DNA of 7,600 nucleotides, taken from NCBI GenBank assembly GCA_030613705.1, contig JAUWLJ010000094.1:1-7600 (forward strand). Reading direction: 5' to 3'. The translations under genes were made by a program, and so were the position numbers. The first letter of the stretch is position 1. Each line of letters opens with the position of its first letter. This document shows, one piece after another, positions 1 to 6,251 of this stretch. Source of the DNA: Chloroflexota bacterium. GTDB taxonomy: Bacteria; Chloroflexota; Anaerolineae; Anaerolineales; UBA4823. Under the pieces are notes generated by a model, which was given only the letters and a program-made list of their open reading frames with translations, had not been told where the DNA came from and did not search any database.

Positions 1-1890
1 GATTTCCAGGGCTTCTGCAGCTGCGGCGTGCTCTTCATCCTTGCGGGCTACTTCGATCTCCTGGTTGGCAGCCTGAGTCTCTAAATCGACGATCTCGCGT
101 TCCAGGGGTGCGATCGCCGACCTGGCTTTTTCCAGGGCGCGCACTTCAGCCTCGCTCACCCGGCCTTCGCTTTCCGTTTTGCGAATGGAGTCATGGGCAG
201 CTGCATCATAACCGATCATCTTGAGCTGCTCATTGACCAACGCCAGGCGCTCCCGAGCTTCAGGGGCAAAGGTATCCCCTTCAAGGCTGTCGTTGATCTC
301 AGCCAGACGTGGGGCAGATTTGCTCTGCCACTGGTTTACCTGCGTGTTCAGTAATTCGAGACGGCTGGAAAGCTGGGCAACGGTTTTCTCTTGTTGACGT
401 ATTTCGCTTTCGGCTGCTGATAAGGATTTGATCTGGTTTTCCAGATCGCGCACCTGTTGGTCGGTTTGCTGCACCAACCCCTGGTTGGCGCGGTATTTGT
501 CGCCCATCTCCTCTCCCTCGGCTTGCAACCTGTCGATCAACACCTGGAGCTCAGTTTGGCTGAGGGGCTGCCCGCAAAGGGGGCAGGAGGCACCTTCTAC
601 GGCTGAAAGCTGATCGATACGTCCTTTCAGCTCGTCCATTTCAGCTTTCAGCCGCGGGTTCTCTGCGCGAGCTTCAGCCTGGTGTCCCTGGGCGCTCTGC
701 AGTTCACCCTGAAGCAGCTTGCGGCGAGCCAATCTGTGCTCTGCATCTTTGGCGCTGCCAGTCGCGGTGGAGAGATCTTTTTCGATCTGCGGGATCTCAG
801 TCAGGGTAGTCTGGATCTCAGCTTGTTGGCTCTCGAAACCTTGTCGCTCCTGCAACAAACCAGCCCGAGCAGCGTTGATCTCGTCGAGCGGCCCCTGACG
901 GCGCTTCTCACCCTCTCGGAAGCGCGCGGCGACCTTTTCCCAGCTTTCCAAGCTTTCTCGCGCTTCATTCCAGGTGGTATAGGCGGCTTCGATTGCAGCA
1001 GAATGGGATAGCAGGGTGTTGAAAGATTGGCGTTCTTCCTGGCGCGCAGCCTGCCGGTTTTTCAATTCTCCCAGGTTTTGGTTTGCTTCATCATGTTGGC
1101 GAGCTAACACGCCAACTAACCTTTCTTGCTCAGCCAGGGAGGCTGTGATCTGGCGCATGTTCTCCAGCGTGTTTTCTTGTATAGCACGAGATTGGGAGAG
1201 TTCAGTGAGTTCACGCTCCAGTTCTTGAAGCTGATCTGTGCGGGATGTTTCTTCTGCCAGCTCGGCAGTAATTTCCTGCATGCGCCCCTCGAGGGCGTGT
1301 ATACCGTTTTCAATCGCGCTGCGCCGTTCGGCAGCACCCTGGCGGTAGGCTTCCCAGAACTCCAGACCTAAAATGTTGGCCAGGATGCGCTTACGGTCCC
1401 CAGGGCGCTGCTGGGTAAATTGGTCTGCCTTACCTTGTAAAAAGAACGAAGCGTTAACAAATGTCTCGTAGTCCAGGAGCAGTGTCTCCTGAATGCGAGC
1501 TTCGGTGTCTCGTAAAGTACGCTCGGTGAGGGGTTTCCAGGTTCCAGACTCAAAATCCAGGTTTTTAGTTATATCGTCGGGGGCATCCTGCAGGATGTGG
1601 AACTCCAGCTGGGTGGTTTTGTTGCGCGGCTTGATACGCAAGACCCGGTAAAGGTTGCTTTCGTAGCTGAAAATTAAACTGACTTCAGCGATATCCTCTT
1701 TGGAATTGATCAGGGAATCATCACGCTTGCGGGCCTGCCCAAAAAGCGACCAGGTAATCGCATCCAGCAAGGATGATTTTCCGGCTCCATTAGGTCCGGC
1801 AATGCAGGCCAGGTCAAAACCAGTGAAGTCCAGCTCGACCCGGTCACGGTATGAAAGGAAGCCAGATATTGTAAGTTGTAGCGGTATCAT
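1..1890 (-). CDS. sbcC: SbcC/Rad50-type DNA repair ATPase, partial (C-terminus beyond left edge)
   Basis: This is the ATPase and coiled-coil subunit of an SbcCD (Mre11-Rad50-like) complex, which would process double-strand breaks and hairpin ends in the cytoplasm together with an SbcD nuclease. The frame is open without a stop from ATG 1890 to base 1 (630 codons). Residues 1-15 (MIPLQLTISGFLSYR) match the conserved start of the family and fix the initiation codon. Walker A is GPNGAGKSS at about 32-40. The Q-loop glutamine is near 152 in an ASFFLQGKADQF context. From about 190 to 430 the sequence is Glu/Gln/Leu/Arg-rich coiled coil. A Rad50 zinc hook, SCPLCGQPL, has Cys436 and Cys439, after which a second coil runs to the edge. 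The signature motif, Walker B and D-loop would lie past base 1. The ascending arm of about 240 residues implies a full protein of perhaps 850-900 residues, shorter than E. coli SbcC. A weak SD (GGGGA, 1897-1901) precedes the start. No sbcD is visible upstream, where a protease gene sits instead. Confidence 0.92.
   Translation of the reverse strand, partial: MIPLQLTISGFLSYRDRVELDFTGFDLACIAGPNGAGKSSLLDAITWSLFGQARKRDDSLINSKEDIAEVSLIFSYESNLYRVLRIKPRNKTTQLEFHILQDAPDDITKNLDFESGTWKPLTERTLRDTEARIQETLLLDYETFVNASFFLQGKADQFTQQRPGDRKRILANILGLEFWEAYRQGAAERRSAIENGIHALEGRMQEITAELAEETSRTDQLQELERELTELSQSRAIQENTLENMRQITASLAEQERLVGVLARQHDEANQNLGELKNRQAARQEERQSFNTLLSHSAAIEAAYTTWNEARESLESWEKVAARFREGEKRRQGPLDEINAARAGLLQERQGFESQQAEIQTTLTEIPQIEKDLSTATGSAKDAEHRLARRKLLQGELQSAQGHQAEARAENPRLKAEMDELKGRIDQLSAVEGASCPLCGQPLSQTELQVLIDRLQAEGEEMGDKYRANQGLVQQTDQQVRDLENQIKSLSAAESEIRQQEKTVAQLSSRLELLNTQVNQWQSKSAPRLAEINDSLEGDTFAPEARERLALVNEQLKMIGYDAAAHDSIRKTESEGRVSEAEVRALEKARSAIAPLEREIVDLETQAANQEIEVARKDEEHAAAAEALEI
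1844..1890 (-). other. 47-base out-of-frame overlap of the protease 3' end and sbcC start
   Basis: The protease gene stops at TGA (1846-1844), whereas the sbcC ATG is at 1890-1888, so 47 bases are read in two frames of the same strand. Both ends look genuine. The sbcC N-terminus in this stretch is a conserved family start, and the protease frame continues without interruption to a hydrophobic tail ending YNIWLPFIP. The overlap implies one transcript and allows some coupling between the two genes, though 44 bases is long for simple stop-start reinitiation. Confidence 0.85.
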
Positions 1891-4303
1891 CAGCAGTCCC
1901 CAAGATTGGGTCTATTACAGGGTGCTGCGTGATTATATCAAATGAGAACTGCTGTCGATCTGAGATCTCGTTCGAGTCGGCGGTGGATTGCTGATAATCT
2001 ATTTGAAGATAGAGCCTGAATAAATCGGTTTTATAAACCTCGACCGCCTCAATGTGGATCGTCCAGATTCCTGGGCTGGGACCAGTGATCACAGCTCTTT
2101 CGGGCGTGTTGCCTGTTGCCCCGTCAAGTGAGACAAGGTTGCCATCGGGATCATAGACCAGCATATCAATATCGCTGGTGGGGAACTTGCCCCAATCCCG
2201 GTTCCAGACCAGGTCGAAGGTTGCTTTGCTGACACCATGGGGGATTTCTACGGGGAGATTGAATTCATCGCCCATATTAAAAACACTTTTAGCAATGGGT
2301 TTTTCAGGATTTGGTTTGGTGTCATTTTCTCGGATCACGCGCATCTTGAATGAGACTTGTGATTCGTTGGCATAGTCCCCGATCAGAGAGACTTTCATCA
2401 AACCAGGCTCCATCGGTTGGTAAGTTGGGGAGATGTCCGTCATTGTCCAGGTTCCATCTTCGATCTCGATCGCGAATTCACTTCCACTGACATTCGGGTC
2501 CCAATACGTGTTTATTGGCATGGGGAATTCGGTTCGCTTGGCGCTTTGCACCTGCACCTTCATGCTGTTAGGCCAGAAGGCATATGCGGAGTTGTCCGGA
2601 GTGAAGATATCATAAACTTCGATCGTGACCTTGCTGGGCAATGGTGCAATATCAAGGACGACATCATAGGATTCACCTGGATTGAGGCTGACTGCGCCGC
2701 TTTCAAATTCCTGTCTGTCACCGCTCATGGGATTCCCGAGAATACTGGCTCTCAGTTTAGCGGTCTTGACAGGGTATTTGAGTTGGGTATCACCGCTGAT
2801 AAGGATCTCTAAGGCAGCCACAGCATCCAGCGCTCCATACCCGACTGTGTTGATATCCTGCCAGCTAGCACCGACGGTATCACGGTCTGCACTCAGCAAG
2901 AGAGAGTTTCTCAAATCTTCCCAGGGGGTATCAAAGCCATTTTCGGCTTCATAGTAGGCATTGAGCAGCGCGGCTGTGCCAGCGACAACTGGTGCGGAAA
3001 ATGATGTCCCGCTGTCCCAACGCGGTTTGTTCTTTGACCCAAACTGGAAACTCCACATACCAAAGGCGGAAAGATCAGGACCAGAGCGTCCATCGCTCAT
3101 CGGCCCGCGACTGGAGAAGTTTGCCACCCGTATTTCATCCATGGGACGCATCACAAGACCCATACCAGGGCCGAATTCGGAAATCAATCCTTCATATTCA
3201 TAGAATGCTCGCGAGCTCGCCGCGTAATCCAGGGCGCCAACGGCGAGCGAATCGAAAGATGTGGCCGGAGAAGCGATACTGTTCGGGAGGGGACCACCAT
3301 TCCCGGCTGCGGTGACCACCAGGATATTTTCCTCCCGAAATTTCTCCAGGAAAGTGTCCAGGATGTCGCGGCCATCGAACCATGTCGGCCCACCAAAGCT
3401 GAGGTTAACGACATCAACATCCAATAAATTTTCTCGTTTGAGGGTCAGAAGATGATCCAGACCATCCAGGATGACAGAGGTAGGGGAACCACTCCCATCG
3501 GTACTAAAGACTTTGACAGGATATATTTGAGCCAAGGGTGCCTGGCCGAAAATGGGTACTGTACCATCATCCCAAGGCAGGTATGTCGAAAAAGCCTGGT
3601 AAAGCGGATCGTCAGTGGAACCAGAAAAATCAAGGATGCAGTAAGAAGCCAACACACCGCCGACATGGGTTCCGTGCCAATAATTTTCCGGATCTGTGGC
3701 AGGAATTCCATCTCCCGTCGCATTATAGCCATCCGGATATCCTGGTGCCCCGGTAACAGCATGAGCCAAACAGAGATTGGGTACTGTGCCGGAGTCGACA
3801 ACTGCGATAACGGAACCTTTCCCGAAAGCGGTGTCTTCCCAGATTTGATCCGCGCCGCTAAATAAGAAGTAGCCATAATCCTGGCGAGAGGTAGAGGATT
3901 CAATAGTGGCAGGATGGATTGACTTAACGATGACCCCGGATGTATCTTTTACGCTAAAATTCGTTGGTCGCGTTTTACCTTCAAGCTCGCTGCCATCACC
4001 CAGGAAAACAAGGCTATCCTTAGCCACCTTGGTCACACCCGGAAATTGATAAACTCTCAGCAATACATCGGCCGGGATCGTTGCTGCCAGGACCGGGACA
4101 TTTTGATATGAATAGTTGATCCTCCCGCCGTGTTTTTTGATACTTCTCGCAACCGCCAGTGTCGTCCCGTCGGTCTGGATGATCACATCCACCGTACTCG
4201 AACTTGAATTACTCTCGGCGTTGACAGAATTGGTCCATCCTGGAACAGAGAAAAGCCCTAAAAACAAGATGACCAAGATGATAATAGAAACAACGCGTTT
4301 CAT
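1844..4303 (-). CDS. Secreted subtilisin-family (S8) serine protease with prodomain and C-terminal beta domains
   Basis: An 819-residue exported endoprotease. Residues 1-29 form a Sec signal peptide: MKRVV, a hydrophobic core to about 20, and a likely cut after VNA. Residues 35-100 resemble an inhibitor-I9-like propeptide. The S8 catalytic domain spans about 145-500, with Asp170 (AVVDSG), His210 (WHGTHVGG), oxyanion Asn335 (TAAGNGG) and Ser434 (SGTSFSAP), all in the subtilisin order. There is an insertion at about 221-252 between the His motif and the GQAPLAQIYPVKVF strand. The only two cysteines I find, Cys178 and Cys222, flank the active-site region and could form a disulfide. Residues 510-665 look like beta-rich spacer, and 675-770 resemble a PPC-like beta sandwich (DIDMLVYDPDGN, SPGIWTIHIEA). 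The chain ends in YNIWLPFIP. The start is supported by GGGAGGT five bases upstream and by the signal peptide. There is no lipobox, and no transmembrane helix apart from the signal. Specific substrates cannot be told. Confidence 0.95.
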   Translation of the reverse strand: MKRVVSIIILVILFLGLFSVPGWTNSVNAESNSSSSTVDVIIQTDGTTLAVARSIKKHGGRINYSYQNVPVLAATIPADVLLRVYQFPGVTKVAKDSLVFLGDGSELEGKTRPTNFSVKDTSGVIVKSIHPATIESSTSRQDYGYFLFSGADQIWEDTAFGKGSVIAVVDSGTVPNLCLAHAVTGAPGYPDGYNATGDGIPATDPENYWHGTHVGGVLASYCILDFSGSTDDPLYQAFSTYLPWDDGTVPIFGQAPLAQIYPVKVFSTDGSGSPTSVILDGLDHLLTLKRENLLDVDVVNLSFGGPTWFDGRDILDTFLEKFREENILVVTAAGNGGPLPNSIASPATSFDSLAVGALDYAASSRAFYEYEGLISEFGPGMGLVMRPMDEIRVANFSSRGPMSDGRSGPDLSAFGMWSFQFGSKNKPRWDSGTSFSAPVVAGTAALLNAYYEAENGFDTPWEDLRNSLLLSADRDTVGASWQDINTVGYGALDAVAALEILISGDTQLKYPVKTAKLRASILGNPMSGDRQEFESGAVSLNPGESYDVVLDIAPLPSKVTIEVYDIFTPDNSAYAFWPNSMKVQVQSAKRTEFPMPINTYWDPNVSGSEFAIEIEDGTWTMTDISPTYQPMEPGLMKVSLIGDYANESQVSFKMRVIRENDTKPNPEKPIAKSVFNMGDEFNLPVEIPHGVSKATFDLVWNRDWGKFPTSDIDMLVYDPDGNLVSLDGATGNTPERAVITGPSPGIWTIHIEAVEVYKTDLFRLYLQIDYQQSTADSNEISDRQQFSFDIITQHPVIDPILGTADDTATTYNIWLPFIP

Positions 4304-4308
4304 TTTCT

Positions 4309-4315
4309 ACCTCCC
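4309..4315 (-). promoter_or_regulatory. Strong Shine-Dalgarno of the subtilase gene
   Basis: Read on the minus strand this is GGGAGGT, followed by AGAAA and then ATG at 4303. Near-perfect complementarity to the 16S 3' end and a 5-base spacer support the chosen start codon and suggest efficient translation. Confidence 0.8.
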
Positions 4316-4335
4316 CACCAAAACTAGACGCATCA

Positions 4336-4353
4336 ATGGTCTTTATAAACCAT
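4336..4353. promoter_or_regulatory. ATGGT-N8-ACCAT dyad with TATAAA core upstream of the subtilase
   Basis: A perfect 5-base inverted repeat flanks CTTTATAA. Read on the minus strand, the centre contains TATAAA, usable as a -10 hexamer 30-50 bases before the protease ATG, but no good -35 sits 16-18 bases upstream. It could be an operator overlapping a weak promoter or an mRNA hairpin just before the SD. It could also be chance. Confidence 0.3.
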
Positions 4354-4431
4354 CGACAGATGAATCCCTAAGCAGCAGGTCTTTCAAACATAAGTTTATT
4401 TCACGAAGGCGCAACCGGGCAGATTGCAGTT

Positions 4432-4448
4432 GGATACACCTGGTATCC
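4432..4448. repeat. Perfect inverted repeat GGATAC-ACCTG-GTATCC
   Basis: Two 6-base arms are separated by 5 bases, making a compact operator-like dyad or hairpin about 130 bases upstream of the protease start. There is no following T-run on either strand, so it is not a standard intrinsic terminator. Confidence 0.45.
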
Positions 4449-4529
4449 CCACCCAATCATGAGCTGCGAAACCACCGGCGAAGCTGGTACTCAATTCGAC
4501 CAGGGATCGCGTCTCACAGATATTTTAAT

Positions 4530-4539
4530 CCAATATTGG
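4530..4539. repeat. Perfect 10-base palindrome CCAATATTGG
   Basis: A self-complementary decamer. On the minus strand it is followed within a few bases by TAAAAT, a possible -10 of a leftward promoter for the protease, but the only TTGGCT-like -35 is 20 bases away. An operator role is possible but unproven. Confidence 0.25.
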
Positions 4540-4750
4540 GCGAATTGAGCCAAGCTGACAATTTTGAAAGCCGCTGTTTTCATCACTTCACGATGCAAGA
4601 ACCTGACCAGGTGAGCAGCCAGGTTTACCAAAAAGGATTATAAAGCCAGGTGGACTTAATTCTGAGGACTGCCACGCCAGGGGGGAAAAGATAAGGAAAG
4701 CGAACACCACTAAAGAAAATAAATATAGTACTTAATTCGTTCACCAAAAT

Positions 4751-4770
4751 CTCCTGGGTACATGAGGAGT
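4751..4770. repeat. Dyad CTCCT-N9-AGGAG, copy 1
   Basis: Arms CTCCT (4751-4755) and AGGAG (4765-4769) are followed by T. The right half, TGAGGAGT, is shared exactly with the second copy at 4908-4926 in front of the M16 operon, so these may be two sites for one regulator. The arms are short and chance is possible. Confidence 0.35.
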
Positions 4771-4834
4771 TCCAGTAAATTGATCCGTGTCCAGCAAGTC
4801 GTTTCTGGGTTTAATACTGATGAGAGACATTTGT

Positions 4835-4844
4835 TCTCCGGAGA
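4835..4844. repeat. Perfect palindrome TCTCCGGAGA
   Basis: A 10-base self-complementary site lying between the two CTCCT/AGGAG dyads and about 20 bases upstream of the -35 of the predicted M16 promoter. It shares the CTCC...GGAG halves with those dyads but has no spacer. Confidence 0.35.
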
Positions 4845-4864
4845 GCATGCGCCGGATAAATGTG

Positions 4865-4893
4865 TTGCTCAAAATCAGTGCATATGCTATAGT
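4865..4893 (+). promoter_or_regulatory. Sigma70-like promoter for the M16 operon
   Basis: A -35 of TTGCTC (4865-4870), a 17-base spacer and a -10 of TATAGT (4888-4893), with the extended TGC triplet just before the -10. Transcription would start near 4900 and give a leader of about 60 bases before the ATG at 4959. It is the best-matching rightward promoter I find in the intergenic region. Confidence 0.55.
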
Positions 4894-4907
4894 TCATTGA
4901 TTTTCAG

Positions 4908-4926
4908 CTCCTTTTTGTTGAGGAGT
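4908..4926. repeat. Dyad CTCCT-N8-AGGAG, copy 2, in the M16 leader
   Basis: Arms 4908-4912 and 4921-4925 enclose TTTTGTTG. It lies just after the predicted transcription start, so it could be an operator or a small 5' hairpin in the leader mRNA. The AGGAG arm is SD-like but is 33 bases from the M16 ATG, too far to serve that gene. Confidence 0.35.
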
Positions 4927-4958
4927 ATTAATATTTATTCTTGGATGGTGTTTAATTT

Positions 4959-6251
4959 ATGGATAATTCTTTCACGAAATTGAAACTCGCAAATGGTTTG
5001 ATGGTGCTGCTCAAGGAGATACACACTGCGCCGCTGGTCAGTCTCTGGCTGTGGTACCGGGTTGGTTCACGCAATGAAATACCCGGAGTCACGGGGATCT
5101 CCCATTGGACAGAACACATGCAGTTTAAAGGCACGGAACGCTATCCGGCAGAAGTGCTCGACAAGGCAGTTGCACGGGAGGGTGGCTACCGCAATGCGAT
5201 GACTTTCCTGGATTGGACCACTTATTTTGAAACTCTTCCGGCTGATAAGATCAACCTCGCTTTAGATCTTGAAGCTGACCGCATGTACAACAGCCTGTTT
5301 GAACCAGAGGAAGTGGAGTCAGAGCGAACAGTGATTATCTCCGAGCGCCAAGGAAACGAGAATGAGCCTATGTTCTTGTTGTCGGAGGAGGTGCAGGCCG
5401 CTACTTTCCGGGTGCACTCATACCATCACGAAGTGATCGGCGATATGATCGATTTACAGACGATGAAGCGTGACGATCTCTACAATCATTACCGCACTTA
5501 TTACGTACCCAGCAATGCTGTGCTGACGTTAGCAGGAGATTTTGACACGGAAGAGATGCTTACTCGCATCCGGGAATTGTATGAGCCGTTGGCGGATGGC
5601 GCCCAACCGGAAATCAAGATACGTCCCGAGCCTAAACAAACCGGAGAAAGGTTGATCAATGTCGAAGGTCCCGGCGAAACTACTTATGTGCAAGCTGTAT
5701 ATCACGCTCCAGCAGCAAGCGACCCGGACTTCTTCCCTTACCTCGTCACTGATAGCCTGCTCACCGGCCCCAGCAGCCTGAATGTATTCGGCGGCGGGAT
5801 CTCAAACAAGACCTCCCGCTTGTATCAGGCACTGGTGGATGGAGAGCTGGCAGTGAGCCTCCACGGCGGCCTGACCGCCACGATTGATCCGTTTTTACAC
5901 ACCATCGTGGCGACTGTCCACCCGGAGAGCACTGCGGAAAAGCTGATCCTGGCCCTGGACGATGAACTTGAGCGCCTGCAGGGTGCACCCCCTCCCCAAG
6001 AGGATGTCGACCGGGCTGTCAAGCAGGCACGCGCCTTATTCGCCTACGGCAGCGAAAGCATCACAAATCAAGCCTTTTGGATGGGATATGCGGAAATATT
6101 TGATACTTACGATTGGTTTTTGAATTACCTGGACCGGCTGGCTGAAGTGACGCCTGAAGAGGTACAGCGTATCGCCCAGACGTATATGAGACCAGGGAAC
6201 CGCGTGCTGGGGGTCTATCGACCTACAGGGAACATGGAGGTGCCAGCATGA
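4959..6251 (+). CDS. M16 family zinc metallopeptidase, catalytic subunit
   Basis: A 430-residue protein of the pitrilysin/mitochondrial-processing-peptidase family (M16B size), with two homologous lobes. The inverted zinc motif is H49-W-T-E52-H53 in GISHWTEHMQFKGT, and the third ligand is Glu129 in ISERQGNENEP, 76 residues after His53, the usual M16 spacing. The second lobe (about 230-425) contains FGGGISNKTSRLYQALVDGELA, but where M16 enzymes carry a substrate-binding Arg and Tyr this chain has hydrophobic residues (about Val293 and Val299). It therefore looks dependent on a partner. There is no signal peptide, so a cytoplasmic role in degrading small proteins or peptides is expected. The start ATG has only a weak SD (GGATGGTG, 8 bases upstream), but the N-terminus (KLANGLMVLLKE) is typical of the family. 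The stop overlaps the next gene's start as ATGA. Confidence 0.95.
   Translation: MDNSFTKLKLANGLMVLLKEIHTAPLVSLWLWYRVGSRNEIPGVTGISHWTEHMQFKGTERYPAEVLDKAVAREGGYRNAMTFLDWTTYFETLPADKINLALDLEADRMYNSLFEPEEVESERTVIISERQGNENEPMFLLSEEVQAATFRVHSYHHEVIGDMIDLQTMKRDDLYNHYRTYYVPSNAVLTLAGDFDTEEMLTRIRELYEPLADGAQPEIKIRPEPKQTGERLINVEGPGETTYVQAVYHAPAASDPDFFPYLVTDSLLTGPSSLNVFGGGISNKTSRLYQALVDGELAVSLHGGLTATIDPFLHTIVATVHPESTAEKLILALDDELERLQGAPPPQEDVDRAVKQARALFAYGSESITNQAFWMGYAEIFDTYDWFLNYLDRLAEVTPEEVQRIAQTYMRPGNRVLGVYRPTGNMEVPA
6236..6251 (+). promoter_or_regulatory. SD and ATGA stop-start junction coupling the two M16 genes
   Basis: GGAGG (6236-6240) lies 7 bases before ATG 6248, and that ATG overlaps the TGA of the upstream gene (6249-6251) by the ATGA arrangement. 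This is a classic layout for translational coupling and near-equal production of two subunits. Confidence 0.8.

Larger units (their letters stand above)
4304..4958. other. Divergent intergenic region, no convincing gene
   Basis: This 655-base stretch separates the leftward protease gene from the rightward M16 operon. Open frames are present but lack ribosome sites or family resemblance. One at 4762-4983 overlaps the M16 start and has no SD. A 58-codon stretch at 4372-4548 reads in a protein-like way but has no start codon near its beginning. The region is richer in A+T towards 4690-4740 and 4880-4958. It holds several inverted repeats, listed separately, and a good rightward promoter at 4865-4893. 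A promoter for the protease gene must also lie here, but I cannot place it with confidence. Confidence 0.7.

Noticed and set aside
682..1011. 109-codon plus-strand frame with a plausible ATG
   Set aside because: It is antisense to the coiled coil of the SbcC gene, whose Leu/Glu/Gln-rich codons commonly leave the opposite strand open.
3445..3903. 152-codon minus-strand frame inside the protease gene
   Set aside because: It is an out-of-frame shadow of the catalytic domain, which is unambiguous in the main frame.
4432..4448. GGATAC/GTATCC hairpin as a transcription terminator
   Set aside because: There is no T-run on either side, and no gene ends nearby because the flanking genes diverge.
4116..4643. 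175-codon plus-strand open frame
   Set aside because: Its first third is antisense to the protease signal and prodomain region, the rest crosses the intergenic region, there is no SD, and the product is low-quality and basic.
4762..4983. 73-codon plus-strand open frame ahead of and overlapping the first M16 gene
   Set aside because: There is no ribosome site, the composition is unlike a gene, it contains the predicted promoter, and it overlaps the well-supported M16 start.
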